Source of the DNA: Thermosynechococcus sp. M98_K2018_005
GTDB taxonomy: Bacteria > Cyanobacteriota > Cyanobacteriia > Thermosynechococcales > Thermosynechococcaceae
NCBI RefSeq assembly: GCF_015295825.1
Contig: NZ_DVEH01000036.1
Location: 1 to 57,404, forward strand
Reading direction: 5' to 3'
DNA: 57,404 nucleotides
The notes beneath the pieces are model-generated. The model saw only the letters and a list, made by a program, of their open reading frames with translations. It ran no database searches and was not told the DNA's origin. The position numbers were made by a program, and so were the translations under genes. This document shows, piece by piece, positions 45,002 through 54,040 of this stretch (position 1 is its first letter; every line of letters begins with the position of its first letter).

Positions 45002-46627
45002 ATGAGTGTCAGCCCCCTTGAACGAGCGGTGCTTGGTTCGCGTGCTGAAACCCTTGTCGATCAGCTTCTGGAAATTGGAATCGCCCTTTCTGCGAGCCAA
45101 TCCCTAGAGGAACTACTGCATCTCATTCTCACGAAAAGTCGCCAAATGACCGCTAGCGATGCCGGCACGATTTTTCTAGTACAGCGACAGACAGAGCCGG
45201 CGGTGCTTGAATTTAAGGCGACTCAAAATGATAGTGTTGCTCTCCCTAAGCAAGTACAGGACACTACAGTCCCCCTCACTCCTGATAGCTTGGTAGGCTA
45301 TGCCGCCCTCACGGGAGACTCGCTGAATATTGCCGATGTGTATGCCCTCAACGGCAGCGAGGTGTACCAGTTTAATCGTTCTTTTGATGAAGCCCTGCGC
45401 TATCGAACCTGCTCGGTGCTGGTGGTGCCGATGCAAAGTGTCAGTGGTGAAGTGATTGGCGTTCTGCAACTGATTAACCGCAAGCGATCGCCCGACACTC
45501 TACTGACGCCAGAAACCACTGTGGATCTCACCCAGCCCTATAGCCCTTGGGAAGAACACATTGTGCGATCGCTGGCCAGTCAGGCCGCCGTGATGATTGA
45601 GCGCAACCACCTGCTGGAAAGTATTGAACAGCTCTTTGAGGGCTTTGTCACCGCTTCAGTGCAAGCAATTGAAGTGCGGGATCCCACCACGGCAGGACAT
45701 TCGGAACGGGTGGCGGCGCTTACCGTACGCCTAGCGGAGATCACCCATGCAACCTCAAGGGGCATTTTTCGGGAAGTTTCCTTTAGCGATCGCCAACTAC
45801 AAGAGATTCGCTATGCAGCGCTGCTCCATGATTTTGGTAAGGTGGCCGTACCTGAAGCCATTCTCAACAAGCACAAGAAAATGTTCCCTGAACAACTGGA
45901 GGTGATTCGCCAACGGTTTGCCCTCGTGCGCCGCACCCTAGAAATGGAAACGGCTCAAGCCAAAGTAAACTATTTGCTCTCCCATCCCCACAGCCCGCAC
46001 GCTGCCGAACAGGCCTGTCACCACTGCGCCTTTTTGCGTCACTGCGATGAGGAACTTCGCCAACAACTGGTCACCCTCGAAGCCTATTGGCAGTTGCTCG
46101 AGCAGGCCAATGAGCCGCAAATTCTCGATCAAGAACCCCTTGCCCGCCTTCAGGAATTAACCCAGTTTTATTATCGCGGGACTGATGGCGAACTCCATCC
46201 CTTGATTACGGCCAGTGAACTGGAACAACTCTTGGTGCGGCGAGGCAATCTCACCCAAGGGGAGCGGCGGATCATTGAAGCCCACGTGACCTATACCTAC
46301 CAGTTTCTCTCCCGCATTCCCTGGACCCCTCACCTAAAGGATGTGCCGATCATCGCCTATGGTCACCATGAGCGCTTGAATGGCAGTGGCTACCCCCGAG
46401 GTATTGGGGCGGCGGAGATTCCTTTGCAAACCCAGATGCTGGCGATCGCGGATATTTACGATGCCCTGACGGCCAAGGATCGCCCCTACAAAAAGAGCCT
46501 ACCTGTTGATGCGGCCTTAAAGATTTTGTGGCAGGAGGCCAAGGAATTTAAGATTAATCCCGATCTCGTTGAACTCTTTGAGCAACAGGAGGTCTTTCGG
46601 GTGCTGGGACACCAGCGCTACGGTTGA
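45002..46627 (+). CDS. GAF and HD-GYP domain protein, probable cyclic-di-GMP phosphodiesterase
   Basis: The frame opens at 44957; ATG 45002 (MSVSPLERAVL) is the likelier start, giving 541 residues. A GAF domain (about 20-190) precedes an HD-GYP domain with H276-D277 in LLHDFGKVAVPEAIL and GSGYP at 461-465, followed by AIADIYDALT. HD-GYP enzymes hydrolyse cyclic-di-GMP to GMP. Between the HD and GYP motifs an insertion of about 100 residues contains HPHSPH and CHHCAFLRHC (C339, C342, C348), a possible metal or Fe-S site not typical of the family. No bilin cysteine motif is seen in the GAF. Confidence 0.9.
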   Translation: MSVSPLERAVLGSRAETLVDQLLEIGIALSASQSLEELLHLILTKSRQMTASDAGTIFLVQRQTEPAVLEFKATQNDSVALPKQVQDTTVPLTPDSLVGYAALTGDSLNIADVYALNGSEVYQFNRSFDEALRYRTCSVLVVPMQSVSGEVIGVLQLINRKRSPDTLLTPETTVDLTQPYSPWEEHIVRSLASQAAVMIERNHLLESIEQLFEGFVTASVQAIEVRDPTTAGHSERVAALTVRLAEITHATSRGIFREVSFSDRQLQEIRYAALLHDFGKVAVPEAILNKHKKMFPEQLEVIRQRFALVRRTLEMETAQAKVNYLLSHPHSPHAAEQACHHCAFLRHCDEELRQQLVTLEAYWQLLEQANEPQILDQEPLARLQELTQFYYRGTDGELHPLITASELEQLLVRRGNLTQGERRIIEAHVTYTYQFLSRIPWTPHLKDVPIIAYGHHERLNGSGYPRGIGAAEIPLQTQMLAIADIYDALTAKDRPYKKSLPVDAALKILWQEAKEFKINPDLVELFEQQEVFRVLGHQRYG

Positions 46628-47214
46628 TGGGGAGACGATCGCAAAAAGGAGACTTTCCAAAGTGTAGCCGCCAGCCAATTGGTACAAATATGGGCCACGA
46701 TCGCTAGGAGTAAATTATTCGTTGCTACAGCACTATAGGCAAACAGCCCGCCAACAATGGTGGCCCACAGGGCGTAGGGCCACTGCTGCCGCGATCCAGC
46801 GTGCAAAATACCAAAGCACACCGAACTGCCGATGATCCCTGCCCAGTTGAGACCCAAACTCGGTAGGAGCGCCCCGCGAAAGAGCAGCTCTTCACTGAGG
46901 CCGGGCAGAATGCCAATCCAAAAGAGATCAGGCCACAGCAGCGGTGAAAGTACCAGTTTCAGGTAGGTATCCGACGCATGGCGGTAGGCGGGCCAGAGGC
47001 GATACAAAATAGCGCCTATCCCCGTAATTCCTAAGCAGAGGGCAATTCCTAAAACCACTGCCCAACCATCCCAGCGCAGCGGCAGAAGTCCCCCGGAAAA
47101 GGGGGTCAATAACCACACCCGCGCCAAAATCAGCCACAGAATGGCCGTCAACGCCATGGCCACTAAGACCTGCGTACGACTCAGAGGCTCATCGGGCAGG
47201 GGGGACTCCTCCAT
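46618..47214 (-). CDS. CPBP-family intramembrane metalloprotease
   Basis: The open frame reaches 47322, but the ATG at 47214 (MEESPLPDEPLSRTQ) is the likely start, giving 198 residues with about six membrane helices. The Abi/CPBP motifs are visible: EELLFRG (the Glu-Glu pair and Arg), a HAG His in ILHAGSRQ, and a later His in IVAHICTN. Family members are thought to be Rce1-type membrane proteases; substrates are unknown. It overlaps the convergent HD-GYP gene by 10 bases and starts 4 bases after the ferredoxin stop. Confidence 0.9.
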   Translation of the reverse strand: MEESPLPDEPLSRTQVLVAMALTAILWLILARVWLLTPFSGGLLPLRWDGWAVVLGIALCLGITGIGAILYRLWPAYRHASDTYLKLVLSPLLWPDLFWIGILPGLSEELLFRGALLPSLGLNWAGIIGSSVCFGILHAGSRQQWPYALWATIVGGLFAYSAVATNNLLLAIVAHICTNWLAATLWKVSFLRSSPHQP

Positions 47215-47218
47215 AGGT

Positions 47219-47545
47219 CTATGCTTTCTGGAATTGACCAAATTGGAAGTTATAGACCTCTTCCTCTTTTTCAGAGATGAGTTTGAGATCCGAACAGGGG
47301 CGAGCCACACAGAGGAGTACATAGCCTTTTTCCCGCAGGTTGGGACTCAGCCCCATTGCATCGCCGTGATCAACGGTACCCTCTTGAATTTGGGCGGCAC
47401 AGGTGGTGCACACCCCCGCATTACAGGAACTGGGGAGATCAATTCCGGCAGCGGTGGCCGATCGCAGGATGGGTTTATCGGCACTGGCTTCAAACGTGTA
47501 GGTTTGTCCTTGGTGCAGGATTTCAACACGAAAGGTTTGGGTCAT
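47219..47545 (-). CDS. Plant-type [2Fe-2S] ferredoxin
   Basis: The 108-residue protein has the plant-type ferredoxin ligands: CNAGVCTTC (CxxxxCxxC) near 41-49 and a fourth Cys in YVLLCVA near 79. The C-terminal tail is about 10 residues longer than in PetF, acidic then aromatic (EKEEEVYNFQFGQFQKA), as in the chloroplast FdC2/cyanobacterial Fed2-like group. It may therefore be a specialised ferredoxin and not the main photosynthetic electron carrier. It is upstream of, and cotranscribed with, the CPBP gene. Confidence 0.93.
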   Translation of the reverse strand: MTQTFRVEILHQGQTYTFEASADKPILRSATAAGIDLPSSCNAGVCTTCAAQIQEGTVDHGDAMGLSPNLREKGYVLLCVARPCSDLKLISEKEEEVYNFQFGQFQKA

Positions 47546-47587
47546 TCTTGCAGTGAGCTATGACGCAACATCTTCCCTATTATCCCC

Positions 47588-48022
47588 CTAATCCTCGCGA
47601 TCGCTGGTTTCCTCTGGTGCGGACTTTAGCCAGCGGCTCAAAGGTTCAGGGATGGCCACCCGTTGGCCTTCTTGCAGGCAAATGTGTTGCGTCTGGGCAA
47701 TGGCCACCCGATCGCCCCGCGCATTGTAGAGTGTGTAGGTTAGTTGAAAACGGCTGTGATCCAGTCTTTGGGGATCAATGGTCACCCGCAGGCGATCGCC
47801 ACAGTAGAGAGGTTTCAAAAACCGCACCTGCGCCTCCGTAATCGGTACAATCAGGCCACTGTTGCTGAAAAATTGCCGCAGATCCATCCCCAACTGGGCA
47901 AGGGCATCCTCATAGGCCTCATGGCAAAACCGCAGCAGATTGGCAAAGTAAACCACTCCAGCCGCATCTGTATCAGCAAAATGAACCGTGCGCTTATAGT
48001 CGTGAAGGGGTGTTGTATTCAT
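47588..48022 (-). CDS. 4HBT-fold thioesterase, probable 1,4-dihydroxy-2-naphthoyl-CoA hydrolase
   Basis: The 144-residue protein is a hot-dog thioesterase with the 4HBT active-site motif FADTDAAGVVYFANLLRF (Asp near 17). Cyanobacterial proteins of this kind and length act in phylloquinone synthesis, releasing DHNA from its CoA ester. The identity is by similarity of motif and length, without menaquinone-pathway neighbours in the window. It is 42 bases upstream of the ferredoxin gene, leftward. The divergent gene upstream is the WD40 protein. Confidence 0.85.
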   Translation of the reverse strand: MNTTPLHDYKRTVHFADTDAAGVVYFANLLRFCHEAYEDALAQLGMDLRQFFSNSGLIVPITEAQVRFLKPLYCGDRLRVTIDPQRLDHSRFQLTYTLYNARGDRVAIAQTQHICLQEGQRVAIPEPLSRWLKSAPEETSDRED

Positions 48023-48134
48023 TTATCACCATCCCATAGGGTTGCCCAACACAAGTCATCCGCAAAAACGCGCCACAGCCTTTATTGTTAATGTAGGGTA
48101 CAGCCCTTTTGCAAGCTATTGGGGTACGGGACGG

Positions 48135-49168
48135 ATGAGTAACAAAGGCAGTTCTGATCTTCGAGTTCTTTTGAGCACACTTGTAATCAGCGGCTTGGTC
48201 GCAGGACTGGCCTATTGGCAACTCAGTCAACGCTGGACGCCCTCCCCCGCTCAAAACGGCGAAACCACCTCCAATTGGCAAAAAATTGCCCTCGCTATGA
48301 CGCTGCGCGGCCAGCAAGATGAAGTGAACGCGATCGCCCTCAGTCCTGATGGCAATTTACTCGTGAGTGGTGGCGACGATCGCAGGCTGTATTTTTGGAA
48401 CTTGGCTACGGGAACTGCCCTCGGACAAGCCACAGGTCACACCGATTGGATCTATGCCCTTGTGATCACTCCCGATGGTCAAACGGTGATTAGCGGCAGC
48501 AAAGACAAAACCATCAACTATGGGGTGTGGGCGATCGCCAGCTCCAAGCCACCCTCAGTGGTCATCAAGATTTTGTCAATGGTTTAGCCCTCAGCCCCAA
48601 TGGCCGCACCCTTGCCAGTGCCAGTTATGATCACACCGTCAAACTGTGGGATGTCCCTAGCCGTCAGGAAATCACCACCCTAAAAGGGAATGAGGGCATC
48701 ATGCTCAGCGTTGCCATTAGTCGCGATGGGCGTTTTTTAGCCACTGGCGGAGTAGATAAGCTGATCCGCATTTGGGATTTGCCCTCCCGCCGCCTTCTGC
48801 GCACCCTCGAAGGACACACTGGCGATGTCAATAGCCTCGCCTTCACCCCCGACAGCAGCCAACTAGTGAGCGGCAGTGACCAAGACGGTATCAAAGTCTG
48901 GAACCTGACCACAGGGGAACTCCAGCATCAATTTGGCACCGAAGGCGGGCAAGTCTTTAGTGTAGCGGTGAGTCCCGATGGCCGCACCATTGCCAGTGGC
49001 CACGGCGATCAAACCGTCAAACTCTGGTCCCTCTCTGGTCAGCCATTGCGTAACCTCAAGGGACACTCTGGTGCAGTGTATAGTGTCGTCTTTGATCAGG
49101 ATCAACTGATCTCCGCCAGTGAAGACAGCACCATCAAAGTGTGGCGTCTCTTTCCGGGGACATCTTAG
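48135..49168 (+). pseudogene. Membrane-anchored seven-blade WD40 protein, frameshifted
   Basis: From ATG 48135 (MSNKGSSDLRV) the frame encodes one membrane helix (about 11-28), then WD40 repeats. After the second repeat (SGSKDKTI) it changes frame at about 48516: the first frame runs on to a stop at 48587, while the next five repeats continue in another frame from about 48527 to 49168. Restoring one A (ATCAAACTATGG instead of ATCAACTATGG) gives T-I-K-L-W-G-V-G-D and a perfect seven-bladed propeller of about 345 residues. It was probably a membrane-tethered scaffold. The lost A could be a mutation or a sequencing error. Confidence 0.8.
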
Positions 49169-49174
49169 GGATCT

Positions 49175-51691
49175 CTAGCCAACACTACCTTCTAGCTTCA
49201 GACTCAGCAGGCGATCAGCCTCGACGGCAAATTCCATCGGCAATTGGTTAAAGACATCGCGACAGAAGCCACTAATCATCATTGAGACCGCATCTTCGGC
49301 AGCAATTCCCCGCTGGGCAAAGTAGAAGAGTTGATCCTCACCAATTTTTGATGTTGAGGCCTCATGCTCCACCTGTGCCGTGGGGTTTTGCACCTGAATA
49401 TAGGGGAAAGTATTGGCGGCTGCCGTATCACCAATAAGCATCGAATCGCATTGGGAATAGTTGCGTGCCCCCGTGGCCTTTGGCCCAATTTTCACTAGGC
49501 CGCGATAGCTATTTTGGGAGTGCCCTGCCGAAATCCCCTTGGAGACAATCGTGCTGCGGGTATTCTTACCAATATGAATCATCTTAGTGCCCGTATCCGC
49601 CTGCTGGTAATTATTGGTGAGGGCAACGGAGTAAAATTCACCCACGGAATTATCCCCCACCAAGACACAACTGGGGTACTTCCAAGTAATGGCTGAACCC
49701 GTTTCCACCTGTGTCCAAGAAATCTTGGAGTTGCGGCCAAGGCAGAGGCCACGCTTGGTTACAAAGTTGTAGATACCCCCCTTGCCGTTTGCATCGCCAG
49801 CATACCAGTTTTGCACCGTGGAGTATTTGATTTCGGCATTGTCAAGGGCGACCAATTCTACCACTGCTGCGTGGAGTTGATTGGTATCGAACATGGGAGC
49901 AGTACAGTTGTGAACCGCAATGCCCCGGACAAGGTAGCTGTGGGTTTCGGCAACATCAATGTTGAACACCAGATCATCCCAGGGCTCGCGGCGAATTTCG
50001 CGAATGGGGACAAGGAAGTGAGTCTCAGTTTCGCGCACAAGATCCCAGCGTTTATGTGCTGTATAGCCGACTTGATAAAGGGATTGAGAATGAATCCAGC
50101 GATCAGACTGGCGAGAAAAATGACTGAAGCCCCCCTTGCGCGTTTGGAGCCAGCCATAAATTCCCAAAGGATTGGGCAGTTGTTGCACTTGCTGGGCTAG
50201 GGTTGGCGAGGTTGTGCAAGAGCGCACCATAGTTGAACCTTGGCGATCGCCAACATTGCCGTCCCCTGCTAAGTAAGTATCGAGGAGAATCTGTGTCTGC
50301 CGTTGATCCAAGTGCATTAGTTCTGAGCTGAGGCGTTTTTGACTCGCTCCTTTGGCAGAGTGGTCGGAGAGCCAACTAGATGCTTCAGCAGAGTACAACC
50401 TAAGACCAAGGGCATGGCGATCGCACTGCTCCGTCAGGTAAGCCTTACGCCCTGTAACCGTCTCCACAAGAGCCTTGGCACGCTCTGCGAGGGGGCGCTC
50501 ATGTAGGCCAAAACTGAGCTGATTGGTGTATTGACCATTGGCGGAGTTCACATAGGTGCTACCCTCAGCCAAGGAGTATCCCAGCAGTTCCACCTCAGGA
50601 TTCGAGAGGAACTGTGGAGTGGGCGCGTGGAGCTTGGGTACAAGCAGGAAATCACCAACCTCAAGTTCATCGGCTTTTACCCACTGGGGTTGGGCTTGCT
50701 TTAACTTCTTGCTGTCCACTTCTGGCAGCCAATCCCCCCGCCGCTGCCGTTTCGCAGCAACATCCCGACGCTTGACCACTAAAACAGGGTGCTCTGTGGT
50801 GAGGCGAAAGGCATGGTAGGGGGAAACGGGGCGCACCGTAATCATATCCCCCTTGTAGTGACGCACCATCGCCGCCCGTACCCGGCGGGGATTCCCTTCA
50901 TGGTCATAGACTTGGTCGCCGGGCTTGAGACTTTCAATATTCACCCAACCATCGGGCGTACAAACTTGCTCACCGGCGGGATGGCAGCCTTCAAGGTAGC
51001 TAACATAACTGCCCTCATCAGCAATAATCAGCGTGCGCTCAAACTGCCCCGACTCGCCATTGTTAATGCGGAAATAGGTGGATAGCTCCATCGGACAGCG
51101 GGTGTTTTTGGGAATATAGACAAAGGAGCCATCGGAAAAGACTGCGGAGTTCAAAGCAGCATAGAAGTTATCACCAATGGGGACAACACTGCCCAAGTAT
51201 TTCTGCACCAACTCGGGATATTCGTGGAGCGCTTCAGAAATGGCGCAGAAAATGATCCCCTGCTTGGCCAACTCTTCACGGAATGTAGTGGCCACTGACA
51301 CGCTATCAAAAATGGCATCTACGGCCACATTGGTCAGCCGCTTTTGCTCTGAGAGGGGAATCCCCAGTTTCTCAAAGGTTTCCAGCAGGACGGGATCCAC
51401 TTCATCCAAGCTCTTCCGCTTCTCCTTTTGTTTCGGAGCTGAGTAATAGACAATGTCTTGGTAGTTGATGGGGGGATAGCTCACCCGTGCCCATGTGGGT
51501 TCACTCATCTTCAGCCATTGGCGATAGGCCCGCAGGCGAAACTCCAGCATGAACTCTGGTTCGTTCTTTTTGGCAGAGATGAGGCGAATAATGTCTTCGT
51601 TGAGACCTCGAGGAATGGTTTCCGTCTCAATTTGGGTGACAAAGCCGTATTTATAGGGCTGATTGACGAGGGATTGTACCGTTGCCGACAT
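49175..51691 (-). CDS. sufB: Fe-S cluster assembly scaffold SufB containing an intein
   Basis: The 838-residue precursor is SufB (residues 1-235 and 596-838, 478 in total, normal length) interrupted by a 360-residue intein after SYLEG. SufB, with SufC and SufD, assembles Fe-S clusters; the C-terminal extein keeps the NFVTKRG and HSQNSYRGL motifs. After splicing, Gly235 joins Cys596 (CTAPMFD), the catalytic-face position also used by the mycobacterial SufB intein. Unusually, sufC, sufD and sufS do not follow: downstream is the convergent WD40 gene 6 bases away. The upstream region has two SufR operators. The [11 protein letters not shown] start at 51691 is the usual one. Confidence 0.96.
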   Translation of the reverse strand: MSATVQSLVNQPYKYGFVTQIETETIPRGLNEDIIRLISAKKNEPEFMLEFRLRAYRQWLKMSEPTWARVSYPPINYQDIVYYSAPKQKEKRKSLDEVDPVLLETFEKLGIPLSEQKRLTNVAVDAIFDSVSVATTFREELAKQGIIFCAISEALHEYPELVQKYLGSVVPIGDNFYAALNSAVFSDGSFVYIPKNTRCPMELSTYFRINNGESGQFERTLIIADEGSYVSYLEGCHPAGEQVCTPDGWVNIESLKPGDQVYDHEGNPRRVRAAMVRHYKGDMITVRPVSPYHAFRLTTEHPVLVVKRRDVAAKRQRRGDWLPEVDSKKLKQAQPQWVKADELEVGDFLLVPKLHAPTPQFLSNPEVELLGYSLAEGSTYVNSANGQYTNQLSFGLHERPLAERAKALVETVTGRKAYLTEQCDRHALGLRLYSAEASSWLSDHSAKGASQKRLSSELMHLDQRQTQILLDTYLAGDGNVGDRQGSTMVRSCTTSPTLAQQVQQLPNPLGIYGWLQTRKGGFSHFSRQSDRWIHSQSLYQVGYTAHKRWDLVRETETHFLVPIREIRREPWDDLVFNIDVAETHSYLVRGIAVHNCTAPMFDTNQLHAAVVELVALDNAEIKYSTVQNWYAGDANGKGGIYNFVTKRGLCLGRNSKISWTQVETGSAITWKYPSCVLVGDNSVGEFYSVALTNNYQQADTGTKMIHIGKNTRSTIVSKGISAGHSQNSYRGLVKIGPKATGARNYSQCDSMLIGDTAAANTFPYIQVQNPTAQVEHEASTSKIGEDQLFYFAQRGIAAEDAVSMMISGFCRDVFNQLPMEFAVEADRLLSLKLEGSVG
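49907..50986 (-). mobile_element. SufB intein with LAGLIDADG homing endonuclease
   Basis: The intein is residues 236-595 of the precursor. Splicing blocks are complete: block A starts with Cys236 ([14 protein letters not shown]), block B has TTEHPVLVV with the TxxH, block F is [14 protein letters not shown] and block G ends in VHN before Cys596. Between them a dodecapeptide-type endonuclease domain shows two LAGLIDADG-like motifs, [13 protein letters not shown] (369-381) and [12 protein letters not shown] (469-480), each with an acidic residue at the metal-binding position. Both splicing and DNA cleavage therefore look possible. No frameshift lies within it. Confidence 0.95.
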
Positions 51692-51740
51692 CGAGTGTTC
51701 TCTGGGGTGAAGGAATGGCCAAAATTTAGAGTATATTAAG

Positions 51741-51754
51741 CAACAAGATGGTTG
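51741..51754. promoter_or_regulatory. SufR operator 1
   Basis: CAAC-AAGATG-GTTG fits the known cyanobacterial SufR binding site CAAC-N6-GTTG exactly. It lies 50 bases upstream of the sufB start, in a position to block the leftward sufB promoter. Confidence 0.85.
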
Positions 51755-51777
51755 CTTTATCTCTAGGACTAATTTAG

Positions 51778-51791
51778 CAACAAAACGGTTG
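51778..51791. promoter_or_regulatory. SufR operator 2
   Basis: CAAC-AAAACG-GTTG is a second perfect copy, 37 bases (start to start) from the first and 21 bases before the sufR GTG, so it probably mediates autoregulation of sufR. Confidence 0.85.
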
Positions 51792-51812
51792 TTTTAGTCA
51801 AGGGGGCGTTGC

Positions 51813-52472
51813 GTGACGCTCACATCAGATACTAAACAGGACATCTTACACTGCCTTCTCCGCGACGGTCACCTCAGTGCCCAGGAGTTGGCGGCACAAC
51901 TGGCGATTAGTCCGCAAGCGGTGCGGCGGCACCTCAAGGATTTAGAGGCGGAGCAACTGGTGACCTATGAAGTTCTGTCGGGTACGGTGGGGCGCCCCCA
52001 ATACCGTTACACGATTAGCGAGGCGGGACGGGAGGAACTACGGCAACTGCAACTGCGGCAACAGTCGAGTCAGACAAAGGGCTTTGCAGTTGAACTCCTA
52101 GAATCCGTAGCGGCAACCCTTGGTCCAGAGCAGATGCAGGATGTATTGCAGGCAGCTTGGCAACGCAAGGCATTGGCCTATCGCGAGCAAATCGGGAGCG
52201 GCACCTTGGCAGAACGCTTGGCACGACTGGTGGCACTGCGGCGACAGGAGGGCTATATGGCAGAGTTTTACCCCGTGAGTGAGCCTCAAGGTGCCTATCT
52301 ATTTACGGAATACAATTGTGCGATTTCCGCCGTTGCCCAGTCTTTTCCCACAGTTTGTAATCACGAGTTAGAGATGTTTACGATCGCCCTTGGCGATTGT
52401 GCCGTAGAGCGCACCCATTGGCTGGTGGATGGTGAACATCGCTGTGGTTACCTGATTCGTCCTCTGAAGTAG
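51813..52472 (+). CDS. sufR: SufR, Fe-S-sensing repressor of the suf genes
   Basis: The 219-residue protein has an N-terminal winged helix-turn-helix (LSAQELAAQLAISPQAVRRHL, about 20-40, with a wing) and a C-terminal domain with the four cysteines of SufR: C in TEYNCAIS (about 170), C in PTVCNHE, C in LGDCAVE and C in EHRCGYL. SufR binds a [4Fe-4S] cluster and in that state represses suf transcription. It is divergent from sufB and starts at GTG 51813, overlapping neither operator. This layout is the classical cyanobacterial sufR-sufB junction. Confidence 0.95.
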   Translation: MTLTSDTKQDILHCLLRDGHLSAQELAAQLAISPQAVRRHLKDLEAEQLVTYEVLSGTVGRPQYRYTISEAGREELRQLQLRQQSSQTKGFAVELLESVAATLGPEQMQDVLQAAWQRKALAYREQIGSGTLAERLARLVALRRQEGYMAEFYPVSEPQGAYLFTEYNCAISAVAQSFPTVCNHELEMFTIALGDCAVERTHWLVDGEHRCGYLIRPLK

Positions 52473-52473
52473 C

Positions 52474-53352
52474 ATGGCCTTTTGTCCGCCCACTTTTGTC
52501 CAGCAGAGCTTCAGCACCAGTAGTGGCCGTATGGTCTATTACACCCCCAGCGATCGCTACTGGGGGCAGGTGCAATCTCGCCCTCCCCTTGTCTTTCTCC
52601 ACAGTTTGGGGGGTGGGTCTAGCCACTATGAATGGTCGCAGGTGTATCCTGCCTTTGCGCCCCACTACCGCGTCATTGCCCCGGATCTCATTGGTTGGGG
52701 CGAGTCAGATCATCCTGCTCGCGACTACAGCACTAGTGACTACTGGCTAATGATGGCTGAACTGCTGCGCATGCTGGGCACACCCGTTACCGTTGTCGCC
52801 TCCTCCCTAACGGCTGGGATTGTTGTGCGGTTGGCGATTCAGCAACCCCATCTTTTTGAGCGTTTGTGTTTAGTCTGTCCTAGTGGGTTCAATGACTTTG
52901 GTGAAGATCAAGGACAGGCGATCGCCAATGCCCTGCTGAGTGTGCCAATTCTTGATCGCCTCATTTACACGGTTGCTGCTGCTAACCCCTTGGCGGTGCG
53001 CAACTTCCTCACTCAATTTATTTTTGCTGATCCGCAGCGGCTGCGCTCGGAAACTGTTGAAGCCTACTTGGATGCCGCTTCTCGTCCCAATGCCGAGTGG
53101 GCAGCTCTGGCTACCCTGAAGGGAAATCTCTCCTTTGATCTCAGCCAGTATTTACCCCACTTAACGATCCCCACCGTGATCCTTTGGGGGGAAAAGGCCA
53201 AGCTCACGCCCCTTTCGCTTGGTGAGCGACTCTATGCCACCGCCCGCGATCGCCTGCAACAGTTTCAAGTGATCCCCAAAGCAGGGGTCTTACCCCATCT
53301 GGAGCAGCCTGAATGGGTGATTTACAGCCTGCGGCGCGATTTCTTGGTTTGA
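52474..53352 (+). CDS. Alpha/beta hydrolase
   Basis: The 292-residue soluble enzyme starts directly after sufR (ATG 2 bases beyond its stop). It has the oxyanion-strand motif LHSLGGGSSHYEWS near 45-58, the VIAPDLIGWGESDHP block near 68-82, a nucleophile elbow around VVASSLTAG near 108-116 with Ser, then a late Asp and a His in VLPHLEQPE near 275. This is the cyanobacterial alpha/beta hydrolase type without assigned substrate; the elbow is not the usual GxSxG, but ASSLT. Cotranscription with sufR is likely; a role in Fe-S metabolism does not follow. Confidence 0.88.
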   Translation: MAFCPPTFVQQSFSTSSGRMVYYTPSDRYWGQVQSRPPLVFLHSLGGGSSHYEWSQVYPAFAPHYRVIAPDLIGWGESDHPARDYSTSDYWLMMAELLRMLGTPVTVVASSLTAGIVVRLAIQQPHLFERLCLVCPSGFNDFGEDQGQAIANALLSVPILDRLIYTVAAANPLAVRNFLTQFIFADPQRLRSETVEAYLDAASRPNAEWAALATLKGNLSFDLSQYLPHLTIPTVILWGEKAKLTPLSLGERLYATARDRLQQFQVIPKAGVLPHLEQPEWVIYSLRRDFLV

Positions 53353-53402
53353 GCTGTCCCCAATCCAGGTATCCTAGAAGTATTGCTTGAAGTGTTGGTC
53401 CA

Positions 53403-53735
53403 ATGGCAGAAATTCAATTTATCCGTGGCGTTGATGAAAAAGTGGTTCCCGATGTGCGTTTGACCCGGGCACGGGATGGCAGCAGTGGTCAGGCCATATT
53501 TTACTTTGATAACCCCAAAATTGTCCAAGAGGGTACCTTGGAGATCACAGGGATGTACATGGTGGACGAAGAAGGGGAAATTGTCACCCGTGATGTCAAT
53601 GCCAAGTTCATTAACGGCCAGCCCGTTGCCGTTGAGGCCACCTACACGATGCGCAGCCCCCAAGAGTGGGATCGCTTTATTCGCTTTATGGATCGCTACG
53701 CCGCCAGCCATGGTCTTGGCTTCCAGAAGTCCTAA
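53403..53735 (+). CDS. psb28: Photosystem II assembly protein Psb28
   Basis: The 110-residue soluble protein matches Psb28 in length and sequence: [19 protein letters not shown] at the start, FYFDNPKI, then [17 protein letters not shown] and a C-terminal [14 protein letters not shown] helix. Psb28 binds the cytoplasmic face of PSII assembly intermediates that contain CP47 and shapes the QB site. The ATG lacks a clear Shine-Dalgarno, as often in this genome. It stands alone between the hydrolase and a 42-residue ORF. Confidence 0.97.
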   Translation: MAEIQFIRGVDEKVVPDVRLTRARDGSSGQAIFYFDNPKIVQEGTLEITGMYMVDEEGEIVTRDVNAKFINGQPVAVEATYTMRSPQEWDRFIRFMDRYAASHGLGFQKS

Positions 53736-53861
53736 CGCGTCTTCAATGGATCGGGTGCCGATTCAAAAGAATTGTGCTAACGTAAAGTTACGATGCTTCT
53801 TTTGTCTTTATTCAGGACACGCGGCATCTGCAAGTTCTATAGCGATACAGTAGGGACATCA

Positions 53862-53990
53862 ATGGATTATCTAGAGAGCCTGCTTGACACCCTCAAATCG
53901 TGGTTAAGAAAACTGTTGGAACTTCTAGGCAGCGCCGAACCCACCCCTGAACTGGAGCCGATTCCGATTCCCGTGCGCGATCGCCAATAG
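53862..53990 (+). CDS. 42-residue amphipathic small protein
   Basis: The frame opens at 53793, but the sensible start is ATG 53862: the first 23 codons upstream look random. The peptide MDYLESLLDTLKSWLRKLLE is a strong amphipathic helix, followed by a Pro/Glu-rich tail (PTPELEPIPIPVRDRQ). It could lie along the membrane surface or dock on a complex. A possible promoter stretch lies between psb28 and this frame. No family is recognised. Confidence 0.5.
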   Translation: MDYLESLLDTLKSWLRKLLELLGSAEPTPELEPIPIPVRDRQ

Positions 53991-54040
53991 AGCGACAGCA
54001 TTCAATACAATTGAGTCATTTTTGAACGGTTAGGTTAAGC

